Source: Alloyangia pacifica (lineage in GTDB: Bacteria; Pseudomonadota; Alphaproteobacteria; Rhodobacterales; Rhodobacteraceae). From it: 49,952 bases of DNA. Numbering within the stretch: the stretch's first letter is position 1; each line of letters opens with the position of its first letter. Shown piece after piece: positions 42,745 through 49,952 of this stretch. Where the stretch lies: contig NZ_FOZW01000021.1 of the NCBI RefSeq assembly GCF_900116195.1, forward strand, positions 1-49,952, written 5' to 3'. The notes below the pieces were generated by a model. The model was not told the DNA's origin. It did not search any database and was given only the letters and a program-made list of their open reading frames with translations. The position numbers and the translations under genes were made by a program.

Positions 42745-43719
42745 ATGTTCGAGACTTGGCTGCCGCTTATCGCGGGGTTTGTGTTGCTGGTTGCTGGCGG
42801 TGAGTTGCTGGTGCGAGGCGCGGTGCAGGCCGCGGAGCGGCTGGGTGTCTCACCTCTGGTCATCGGCCTCACGCTCGTCGGCTTTGGAACCTCGATGCCG
42901 GAGCTTGTGACCTCGGTGCAGGCCGGGCTCAGCGGCTCGCCCGGCATTGCCTATGGCAATATCGTCGGCTCCAACATTGCCAACATCCTGCTGATCGGCG
43001 GCATCTCGGCGTTGATCTGCCCGGTGATCGTCGCCGAGGCCGCGCTCCGGCGTGATGCGGCGCTGATGCTCGGGGTGGCGGCGCTCTTCGCGGCGCTGGC
43101 GCTCGCGCTGCCCATGGGCCGCCTTCTGGGCGCGGGTTTTGTCGCGGGTCTCGTCGCCTATATCGTCATGGTCATCCGGCAGGAGCGCACAACGGGCGAG
43201 CATGGCGCGATCCACGATAAGAGCGCTGCGCTGCTACAGGCCGATCCGGGCCTTGGCGCCCCCTCACGTCGCCGGGGGCTGATCCTGCCGCTGCTGCTTG
43301 CTCTTGCTGGGCTTGGCCTCGTGGTGCTCGGCGGCGCGTTGCTGGTCGATGGGGCCGTCGCGCTGGCGCGTGCCTTTGGCATCGGCGAGACGGTGATCGG
43401 CCTGACCATCGTTGCGGTCGGCACGTCGATGCCAGAGCTTGTGACCTCGGTGATCGCCGCGCTGAAGCGGCAGGGGGATGTGGCCTTCGGCAATATCGTC
43501 GGCTCCAACATGTACAACATCCTCGGCATCGGGGGCACCACGGCGCTGATCGCGCCGGGAGCGGTGCCGTCCGAGATCACCGCCTTCGATGCGCCGCTGA
43601 TGGTGGGCGTAAGCGCCTTGCTCGTGGTCTTCGCAGCGACCGCGCGCCGCATCGACCGCTGGGAAGGGCTGGCGCTGCTCGCCGGCTACGGCGCCTATCT
43701 CTACCTGCTCTGGCCCTGA
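42745..43719 (+). CDS. yrbG-like: Calcium/sodium antiporter (CaCA family, YrbG-like)
   Basis: The protein has 324 residues with two five-helix repeats. Each alpha-repeat is visible: GFGTSMPELVTSVQAGL with GNIVGSNIANIL, and AVGTSMPELVTSVIAAL with GNIVGSNMYNIL. Gly-Thr-Ser-Met-Pro-Glu and the Gly-Ser-Asn motifs hold the cation site. It exchanges Ca for Na or H across the inner membrane. The 3' end is 4 bp from the convergent SLC13 gene. Confidence 0.93.
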   Translation: MFETWLPLIAGFVLLVAGGELLVRGAVQAAERLGVSPLVIGLTLVGFGTSMPELVTSVQAGLSGSPGIAYGNIVGSNIANILLIGGISALICPVIVAEAALRRDAALMLGVAALFAALALALPMGRLLGAGFVAGLVAYIVMVIRQERTTGEHGAIHDKSAALLQADPGLGAPSRRRGLILPLLLALAGLGLVVLGGALLVDGAVALARAFGIGETVIGLTIVAVGTSMPELVTSVIAALKRQGDVAFGNIVGSNMYNILGIGGTTALIAPGAVPSEITAFDAPLMVGVSALLVVFAATARRIDRWEGLALLAGYGAYLYLLWP

Positions 43720-43723
43720 GCCC

Positions 43724-45502
43724 CTACGGCTGCAGCGGCCAGAACACCGGGGCCAGCAGCACCGTCACCACGCCGGCCATGATGTTCATCGGCAGGCCCA
43801 GACGCAGGAAGTCGGTGAAGCGGTAGCCGCCGGCGTTGTAGACCATCGTGTTGGTCTGATAGCCGATCGGGGTCGCGAAGCTGGCGCTGGCGCCGAACAT
43901 GACGACCACGACGAAGGCCCGCGGGTCGAGGCCGAGCGCCTGTGCCACACCGACGGCAATCGGGGTCATGATCACCGCGACAGCGTTGTTGGTCACCACC
44001 TCGGTCAGCGCCGAGGTCACCGCGTAGATCAGTGCGAGCGCGAGGATTGGGCTGAGCTGCGCCAGCGGCCCCGACAGCCCGCTCACGATCAGCGTCATGG
44101 CCCCGCTGCGCTCCATCGCGGTGCCCAGCACCAGCATGCTGACGATCAGCAGCAGCAGGCGGCCGTCGATGGCTCCGATGCCCTCGTCCGGCTCGACGCA
44201 GCGGGTCAGCAGTACGATGGCCGCGCCGATGATCGCCAGCGGCAATATCGGCGCAAGCTCCAGCGCCGCGCCCAGCACGACCATGGCCAGCACCGCCAGC
44301 GCGATAGGCGCCTTGCTGCGCCGGAACGCGCGGGCCTGCAGCGGCGCCAGCAGGATCAGATCCTCGTCCCGCGCGAGCCGCGCGATGTCCTCGGCGGGCC
44401 CATCCAGAAGCACCGTATCGCCCGGGTTCAGCTGCAGCCGGTCCTCCATCAGGTCTCGCGCGCTGCCCTTGCGGTGCAGGGCGATGGGGTAAACGCCGTG
44501 GCTGCGCCGCCAGCCAAGTTCCGCGACCGCGCCCTTGCGGTCCTTCACCAATGCTTCGACCACTTGATGACGCCGTGCGTTTGCCCGCTCGAGACCGGGA
44601 ATGGCAAGGCTGCGCGAGCTCTCGCCCCGGTAGCCCGCAACCTCCGCGTCGGAGGTATGCAGCACCACCCGGTCGCCGGGGTGCAGCACCTCCGCCTGAA
44701 GGTTGTGCCGCAGCGAGACATCTTCGCGGATCAGGTCCACCAGCCGGGTGGCGCTGCGCCGGAAATCGGAAATGTCACTCACCTTCCGGCCGATCAGCGG
44801 CGAGGTCGCGGGCACGAAAAGCTCGACCCGCCATGACCTTCCGCTACGCGGCGCTTGCATCTCGGCCAGCGCCAACCGCTCGGGCAGCAGGCGCGGCGCG
44901 GCCACGGCGAGAAAGAGGCTGCCCAGCAAAGCCAGCGCGATGCCGAGGGGGGCAATCTCGAACAGCGAGAAAGGCGCGAGATCGAGATCGCGCGCGACCC
45001 CGTCCACAAGGATGTTTGTCGAGGTGCCGATGAGCGTGCAGGTGCCTCCCATGATCACCACGAAGCTGAGCGGCATGAGGAACCGCGAGGCGCTGGTGCC
45101 AAGCTGGCGGGCCAGTCCGAAGACCACCGGGATCAGGATCATCACCACCGGCGTGTTGTTCATGAAAGCCGAGGCAATCGCCGCCAGCGCAAAGAAGAGC
45201 AGGATCGTGCGCCGCGGATGCCGTAGCATGCCGCGCCCCAGCCATTCGGCCACCGCCTCGAGCACCCCGGTGCGCACCAGCGCGGCGCTCAGCACGAACA
45301 TCGCGCCGATGGTGGCCGGGGCGGAGTTGCTCAACGCCTTGACCACATCGTCGGTGCTCACGAGGCCGAGCAGCAGCGCCACGGCCACACCGCCAAGGGC
45401 GGTGACTTCGGCAGCGAAGCGCTCGGTCAGGAACAGGGCAAAGACGGCAGCCACCAGAAGAAGGGCGCCCTGAGGCGCGTAGGAGCCGAGATCGAAAAGC
45501 AT
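43724..45502 (-). CDS. SLC13/DASS-like transporter with two RCK_C domains
   Basis: The protein has 592 residues. The N-terminal membrane part has AFMNNTPVVMILIPVVFGLA and GGTCTLIGTSTNILVDG; the C-terminal membrane part has EVVTNNAVAVIMTPIAVGVA. Two TrkA-C/RCK_C domains lie between about 195 and 375 (LHPGDRVVLHTSD, LNPGDTVLLDGP). Members carry dicarboxylates, sulfate or other anions with Na. The start at ATG 45502 is uncertain, since GTG 45511 is an alternative with equally weak upstream signals. Confidence 0.88.
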   Translation of the reverse strand: MLFDLGSYAPQGALLLVAAVFALFLTERFAAEVTALGGVAVALLLGLVSTDDVVKALSNSAPATIGAMFVLSAALVRTGVLEAVAEWLGRGMLRHPRRTILLFFALAAIASAFMNNTPVVMILIPVVFGLARQLGTSASRFLMPLSFVVIMGGTCTLIGTSTNILVDGVARDLDLAPFSLFEIAPLGIALALLGSLFLAVAAPRLLPERLALAEMQAPRSGRSWRVELFVPATSPLIGRKVSDISDFRRSATRLVDLIREDVSLRHNLQAEVLHPGDRVVLHTSDAEVAGYRGESSRSLAIPGLERANARRHQVVEALVKDRKGAVAELGWRRSHGVYPIALHRKGSARDLMEDRLQLNPGDTVLLDGPAEDIARLARDEDLILLAPLQARAFRRSKAPIALAVLAMVVLGAALELAPILPLAIIGAAIVLLTRCVEPDEGIGAIDGRLLLLIVSMLVLGTAMERSGAMTLIVSGLSGPLAQLSPILALALIYAVTSALTEVVTNNAVAVIMTPIAVGVAQALGLDPRAFVVVVMFGASASFATPIGYQTNTMVYNAGGYRFTDFLRLGLPMNIMAGVVTVLLAPVFWPLQP

Positions 45503-45786
45503 GGGAGGCACCCGGATAAACGCCGCGCTGGAAAGGCGCCGTCGGCAAGGCGCAGGTGGCGCGGGCTCTCGGCCCGCCGCACCCTCTCAGTGACGATCGA
45601 GCATGCCATCGAATGAGGTGCGCGAGAATAGGGATTCTCAGCGCGCGCTGCCGGATCGCAAGCCTCCCTTTTGCGGGAGTATATGCCCTTTGCAACGCGA
45701 GGGCTTGGAGCGATAGGGCACAAGGCCTACGATGGCATTTTCAGCGATACGGAGGGGGGCAGAATCCGCCCACCCGGTCCCCCATT

Positions 45787-45909
45787 TCACTCCAGTCGAA
45801 GGCCTGGGAATGAACGAGAGTTGACAGGGCTTTCCGCCAAAGCCGAGATCACCAGACAAAGTCCTATCGCGGCCAGAAGCGTGGCGCCCAGGATCACTTC
45901 CCGGGCCAT
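45787..45909 (-). CDS. Possible 40-aa membrane peptide
   Basis: A 40-residue frame starts inside the last codons of the HAD gene (ATG at 45907-45909, in a different frame) and encodes a single hydrophobic segment (VILGATLLAAIGLCLVISAL) with a polar tail. GGAG lies 6 bases before the ATG. It is too short to recognise a family. It could be a real overlapping small protein or chance. Confidence 0.4.
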   Translation of the reverse strand: MAREVILGATLLAAIGLCLVISALAESPVNSRSFPGLRLE

Positions 45910-46865
45910 ACCTTGCTCCAATCCTGTGCCATGTCGACGATCAGCCAACCGCGGTCTTCTCCCTCGTCGAGGCCGCGCGCGAGTTGGCCGACATGGCTGT
46001 CCCGGTCATAAGCAAACTCCCGATCCGCGTCGGTGTGATGGACCAGCATTCCGAACCGGGCACCATCGCCTGCCGTGGTGTATTCGAGCATCTGGAAGTC
46101 GCCATCCGAGTTGCCCGCCGCGAAGATCGGGCGCTGCCCGATGTGGCGCACAATCCCGACCGGCTTGCCTTCCTTGTCATCGAGGAACGTGATGCCGCCG
46201 TTCTTGATCAGTGTCGGCGCGTCGCCGTCGGCCGCGTAAGTGGTGTCGCCCTCGGTCCCGACCACCTGCCACGGCGGGATGCCGTAGGTGTCCTCGGCAA
46301 AGGCTCGGATGAAGTCGATGCCGCCGCCCGAGACGATGTAGGTCGCAAAACCCTCGTCGCGCAGGTAGGCCAGCAGCTCGAGCATTGGTTGGTAGATCAT
46401 CTCGCCGAAGGGCATTTCCGTCGATGGGTGTACGGCGCTTTCCAGCCACGCGCCTGCGCTGGACTGGAAGTCTTCGACGGTGACGCCCGAGTGAGAGACG
46501 TTGATCACCTCGAGAAGCCCCTCCATGCCGCCCGCAAGGATGCCTTCGAGGTCGCCCTCTGCGCCTGCCTTCAGGGCATCCGAGGTCAGGATCGAAGGGT
46601 CGCTCCCGGCCTTCTCCTTCAGCACGTCGATGGCGTAGAGGAGTTGGAAGTAGACCGGCTGTTCAGCCCAGAGGCAGCCGTCGTTGTCGAAAGTGGCAAT
46701 GCGGTCTGCTTGAGGAACGAAGTCCTCTGAGGCCGGGTCGGTGACCGTCTCCACAAACTCAATGATCGCCGACTTCGCCTCGGTATCATTCCAGGACGGT
46801 AGTGGGTCGGCGTACGCAGCAACGGCCAGAAGCGTTAGGCAGGTGGTAGCGGTCAACAGGCGCAT
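45894..46865 (-). CDS. Exported HAD-superfamily phosphatase
   Basis: The protein has 323 residues with a signal peptide (LLTATTCLTLLAVAAYA). HAD motifs are FDNDGCLW (nucleophile Asp and acid Asp; the family often has DxDGT), IVSGGG (Ser), a Lys region near GKPVGIVRH and AAGNSDGD. It resembles periplasmic phosphoserine-phosphatase-like proteins encoded beside sulfatases. A sulfatase fragment lies just upstream in the same orientation. A role in phosphate or sulfate ester turnover outside the cytoplasm is likely. Confidence 0.85.
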   Translation of the reverse strand: MRLLTATTCLTLLAVAAYADPLPSWNDTEAKSAIIEFVETVTDPASEDFVPQADRIATFDNDGCLWAEQPVYFQLLYAIDVLKEKAGSDPSILTSDALKAGAEGDLEGILAGGMEGLLEVINVSHSGVTVEDFQSSAGAWLESAVHPSTEMPFGEMIYQPMLELLAYLRDEGFATYIVSGGGIDFIRAFAEDTYGIPPWQVVGTEGDTTYAADGDAPTLIKNGGITFLDDKEGKPVGIVRHIGQRPIFAAGNSDGDFQMLEYTTAGDGARFGMLVHHTDADREFAYDRDSHVGQLARGLDEGEDRGWLIVDMAQDWSKVWPGK

Positions 46866-46964
46866 GAGAAACGACCTTTCGGAATAATTCGGGGTGGTGG
46901 AATTGGGGGCCGGCCCTGCGCTTGCGGTACAGGGCCGACGTTCTCAAACATCACGAGCCAGCGG

Positions 46965-47478
46965 TCATTGCGTGCCGCCTGCTTGCGAGAGCTTCTCCAT
47001 AACCTTGTCGAGGCTGAAGGAGGCCGCTTCTTGACGCGGCGGGAATTCCTGGAAGGTTTCGAGGAAGTTCGCCACGTAGGACTGTGCCGGCACCAGCATG
47101 TAGGCGCGGTCGAGCATCCAGTCGTAGTAGGTGTTCGAGGTCCGGTAGCCACGCTCGTAGGGATCGCGGCGCAGGTTGAAGATCAGCGGCGTGCGCAGGG
47201 GCGTCAGCGGCTCGATCCAGGCGCGGAACGTGCTCCAAGCCTTTTGCTCCAGGAAGGTGATCTTCCAATCGGCATAGCGCAGAGCCATCAGATCGCCATC
47301 GTCGGAGAAATAGAAGATCTCCTTTCGCGGGCTCTCCTCAGTTTCACCGGTCAGCAATGGCAGGATGTTGTAGCCATCAAGGTGCACCTTGTAGTCGCGA
47401 CCCTCGCCCACTTCAGCGACAGTGATGCCGTCGAGCAGGTCATCCTTGATCGTCTCGTTCCCGGCAGCGGCCAGGAAG
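46965..47478 (-). pseudogene. Arylsulfatase, C-terminal fragment
   Basis: About 171 residues remain, beginning FLAAAGNETIKDDLL and continuing VHLDGYNILPLLTGE, the late part of an arylsulfatase of the alkaline-phosphatase superfamily, with the family end (LIFNLRRDPYERGY). The N-terminal half, including the formylglycine Cys site, is missing. The break falls at about 47478, exactly where the IS3 element starts, so insertion (or later deletion with it) destroyed the gene. A GTG at 47411 could start a remnant, but without function. Confidence 0.8.
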
Positions 47479-47550
47479 TGTCCGTCATCAAATAATTTGG
47501 GACCGGGAATGCTCTGCCGGTCAGGAGGGTCTGGCTCGTTCAGTTCGAGG

Positions 47551-48610
47551 TTATGCCGCCTGGGTTCGGTTGAGCAAGCGGCGCTGGCGGATGGTGTCGG
47601 ACTTGATCCTCCTTCGTTCGGCTAAGATGGCTTTGGCGCGACCGAAGTAGACGTCGGCTGGGGTGACGTTTCCGAGGCTCTCATGGACGCGTTGATGGTT
47701 GTAGTGGTCGACGAAGGTCTCGATCGCGGCCTCGAGTGCGCCGGGGAGGTAGTGGTTCTCCAGCAGGATGCGGTTCTTCAGGGTCTGGTGCCAGCGTTCG
47801 ATCTTGCCCTGCGTCTGCGGATGGTTGGGGGCCCCGCGCACATGCTCCATCTGCTTGTCCTCCAGCCAGATTGCGAGATCACCTGCGATGTAGGACGAGC
47901 CGTTGTCGCTGAGAAGTCGTGGTCGGTGTAGCACGGTCGGCTGGTCGCAACCGGACGCCTCCAGCGCGAGCTGGAGTGTGTCACTCGACCATTGTTCTTG
48001 AACCAATGGCGAACAAGGTCTCGTCATCTTCGGCCCGCATGGTCGTGCAGAGCTTCCAGGCGATTACATATCGGCTGAAGTCATCCAGGATGGTGCTCAG
48101 ATAGTACCAACCCCAACCGATCACCTTCAGGTACGTGAAGTCGGTCTGCCATAGCTGGTTTGGCCGGCTCGTCTTATCGCGGAACTCGTCCGCAGCCTTG
48201 ACCACGATGAAGGCAGGGCTCGGGATCAGGTCGTGCGCCTTGAGGATGCGATACCCGTTCGGCAGGACAACCATCCACTGGATCGTTCTCTGGTCTGCCT
48301 CACCCTCTGAGACAAAGTACTTCTTCGTATCTGTGAAGCGCACCGCAAGCTCCCGTGGAGAGAGTTCGGGCTCCTCCAGCGCCAAGCCGACCACATCCTG
48401 CCGGACATCATCAGGGATGCGGTTCCAGACCCGACCCGGATGGGGTCGGCGATCCTCGAGACCTGCCTCGCCAAGGGATCGGTATCGGTCGTACCAACGA
48501 TAGAAGGTTGTCTTCGGAATACCGAACATCTCCAGCGTGCGCGCCGCCGGCAGATGTGATCTCTCGACGAGCCGGATAATCTCGAGCTTTTCGGATGCAG
48601 GGTACCTCAT
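47551..48610 (-). pseudogene. IS3 orfB transposase, disrupted
   Basis: The DDE domain residues are visible: QTDFTYLKV (first Asp), LLSDNGSSYIAG (second Asp) and HPQTQGKIERW (Glu). The frame breaks near 48025-47985. After MRAED the text DETLFAIGSRTMVE follows and stops, and the family sequence resumes as DTLQLALEASG in another frame. This fits a net insertion of about 37 nt carrying a small palindrome (CCATTG...CAATGG). The C-terminus is otherwise intact. Confidence 0.75.
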
Positions 48611-48930
48611 TCGTGGTCTCCCCCATCCCCGATCATACTTTTTTTGAGCAGCCGGTTCTCAAGGGTGGCCTCTGCCAAGGCCTCCTTCAGCGCGCTGGCC
48701 TCAGCCCGCAGGACCTTCACTTCCGGGCTGCTCGCCTGGCGCGCCGTGTCACCAGCAAGCCGCTTCTTGCCAGCCTCGAGAAACTCTTTGGACTAACTGT
48801 AGTACAGGCTCGTCGCAATCCCCTCGCGCCGGCAAAGCTCGGCTATGCTCTCCTCGCCGCGAAGCCCCTCAAGCACGATGCGGATCTTTTCCTCCGCCGA
48901 ATGCTGTTTGCGGGTGCGTCGGCGGATGAC
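48607..48930 (-). pseudogene. IS3 orfA, nonsense-mutated and 5'-truncated
   Basis: The frame reads RRRTRKQHSAEEKIRIVLEG, then AELCRREGI, the helix-turn-helix of IS3 orfA. A TAG at 48793-48795 replaces the Trp codon usual after LYYS; downstream the sequence continues correctly (SKEFLEAGKKRLAGDTAR). The end overlaps orfB (ATGA). The natural start is lost at the junction with istB. Confidence 0.75.
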
Positions 48931-49765
48931 CGTGCCCGTGCCACGCCCCGTCGACGTGCATGCGCTGCCCGCCATGCTCACTGCGCTGCGCCTCCCCAGC
49001 ATCCAGCGGCACTGGCCCGCGCTGGCCGGGCGTGCCGATGCCGAGGGTTGGCCCGCGTCCCGCTTCCTTGCTGCCTTGGCCGAAATCGAGCTCGCCGACC
49101 GTGACGCACGGCGCATCCAGCGCCACCTGCGCGAGTCCGGGCTGCCCGGGGGAAAGACGCTCGCAACCTTCGACTTCAAGGCCTTGGCAGGCGTCCCAAG
49201 GGCACGCATCGAGGCGCTCGCCGCCGGAGACTGGGTCGAGACCGGCGCCAACCTGATCGCCATCGGCAATTCCGGCGCCGGGAAGACCCATGTCCTCTGC
49301 GCCATCGGACATGCCCTGGTCGAAGCCGGGCGGCGGGTCCTCTACACCCGCACCACTGATATGGTGCAGCGGCTCCAGGCCGCCCGACGCGACCTCGCCC
49401 TCGAGGCTGCTCTGGCAAAGCTCGACAAGTTCGACCTGATCATTCTCGACGACATCACCTACGCGCAGAAGGATCAGGCCGAGAGCTCCGTGCTCTTCGA
49501 ACTCATCGCCCGGCGCTACGAGACCAAGAGCCTCGCGATCGCCGCCAATCAGCCCTTCAGTGCCTGGGGCAGCGTCTTTCCTGATCAGGCTGTCACTGTT
49601 GCCGCGATCGACAGGCTGGTCCACCACGCGACCATCCTGGAGATGAATGGGGACAGCTACCGCCGGCGAGCTGCAGTCACCCGACAATCACCCGAGACTG
49701 TCGCTCCGCCGACAGCCTCCAGCGACAACATCAGCGACAAGCTCGAGGAGGAAACCGCACAGTAA
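48926..49765 (+). CDS. istB: IS21 helper ATPase IstB
   Basis: The protein has 279 residues of AAA+ type: Walker A GNSGAGKTH, Walker B LIILDDI, sensor region AANQPFSAW and DRLVHHATILEMNGDSYRR. IstB assists the IstA transposase in target selection. The start (ATG 48926) lies at the fusion with the IS3 element, so the first ~10 residues may not be native. No istA is present, so it is an orphan remnant. The C-terminus is longer than usual (SPETVAPPTASSDN...). Confidence 0.88.
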   Translation: MTVPVPRPVDVHALPAMLTALRLPSIQRHWPALAGRADAEGWPASRFLAALAEIELADRDARRIQRHLRESGLPGGKTLATFDFKALAGVPRARIEALAAGDWVETGANLIAIGNSGAGKTHVLCAIGHALVEAGRRVLYTRTTDMVQRLQAARRDLALEAALAKLDKFDLIILDDITYAQKDQAESSVLFELIARRYETKSLAIAANQPFSAWGSVFPDQAVTVAAIDRLVHHATILEMNGDSYRRRAAVTRQSPETVAPPTASSDNISDKLEEETAQ

Positions 49766-49833
49766 CATCAACGAAGAACGCAGCGGTCAAAACCGGCCAA
49801 TTTGGTTGTCGGTAGCGGCCAAGGAGGTTGACG
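48930..49833 (+). mobile_element. IS21-family remnant (istB and right end)
   Basis: The remnant contains istB and the right terminal zone, 49785-49833, with two CGGCCA repeats (CGGCCAATTTGG and GCGGCCAAGG) typical of IS21 ends and close with GGTTGAC. The left end and istA are absent, replaced by the IS3 element. Boundaries are approximate. Confidence 0.6.
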
Positions 49834-49952
49834 CTCTACAATCAAGCGCTCCACGGGCTGAAGAACGGCCTGTGCGGCGCGTTAGCTCTAAAATATCAGC
49901 AACTCGGGATCGTGCAGCGCCGCGCGAGACAGCAGGTAACGCGCGAAGGTAC
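49834..49952. other. Right edge, possible gene end
   Basis: On the minus strand, from the window edge to about 49884, a frame reads FARYLLSRAALHDPELLIF and stops. It could be the C-terminus of a gene whose body lies outside. Too little to name it. Confidence 0.25.

Larger units (their letters stand above)
47479..48930 (-). mobile_element. Decayed IS3-family insertion sequence
   Basis: The element starts with TGTCCGTCATCAAATAATTT at 47479 and holds orfB and orfA on the minus strand. An A7 run (minus strand, 48639-48645) just before the end of orfA is the likely -1 frameshift slip site used to make the OrfAB fusion. The other end is missing: at about 48930 it abuts the istB gene of an IS21 element. 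Both orfs are broken, so the copy cannot move by itself. Confidence 0.7.

Noticed and set aside
49834..49952. Possible tRNA or structural RNA at the right edge
   Set aside because: No cloverleaf with acceptor and T-arm could be formed; the sequence may be a gene end instead.

Overview
The window is about 50 kb of GC-rich DNA from an alphaproteobacterium. The gene families (TRAP and TctCBA solute transporters, FCD-type GntR regulators, MprF, DedA/PAP2/LssY fusion, Rhodobacteraceae-like metal genes) suggest the Rhodobacteraceae/Roseobacter group. This is inference from family content and codon style; no rRNA or other marker gene is present. Insertion sequences at both ends, gene fragments and two metal-resistance blocks suggest an accessory region such as a plasmid or genomic island.

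Layout. (1) 0.8-2.1 kb: an apparently intact IS110/IS1111-type element. (2) 2.7-10.0 kb, minus strand: a copper block. Its main operon encodes a His-rich exported protein, a small lipoprotein, a TolC-type lipoprotein, a multicopper oxidase, a cupredoxin and a CusF-like chaperone. Single genes follow for a DUF305 membrane protein, a Met/Gly-rich EF-hand protein and a DUF411 protein. The DUF305 and EF-hand genes each have a MerR/CueR-type promoter: a 19-bp spacer with the same 12-bp dyad core. (3) 10.4-12.4 kb: a membrane-fused spermidine synthase-like protein that probably starts at ATT, downstream of a frameshifted DUF6064 gene. (4) 13.1-27.2 kb: a carboxylate-catabolism island. The minus arm has a PEP-mutase/isocitrate-lyase family enzyme, an SDR, a TRAP transporter, a GlcD-type FAD oxidase, an HpcH/HpaI aldolase and a GntR regulator. 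The divergent plus arm has a second GntR regulator, TctCBA, a cupin, an SDR and a zinc alcohol dehydrogenase. A perfect palindrome and further dyads lie between the arms. (5) 28.2-38.6 kb: an envelope/lipid-remodelling island with MprF, a 75-aa membrane protein, a PepSY protein with a two-component system, a periplasmic helical protein with a COG4705 membrane protein, a DedA-PAP2-LssY fusion and an exported metallophosphoesterase. (6) 38.8-42.4 kb: a Zn/Cd/Pb module with YnfA and a CadR/PbrR-like MerR regulator, divergent from a ZntA-type ATPase and a second DUF411 protein across a textbook MerR promoter. (7) 42.7-46.9 kb: a CaCA exchanger, an SLC13/RCK transporter and an exported HAD phosphatase. 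(8) 47.0-49.8 kb: a sulfatase fragment cut by a decayed IS3 element, itself joined to an IS21 istB remnant.

The candidates for less-described biology are the copper operon that has an outer-membrane factor but no RND pump, the CueR-type promoters driving DUF305 and a Met-rich EF-hand protein, and the envelope island with its shared divergent operator.
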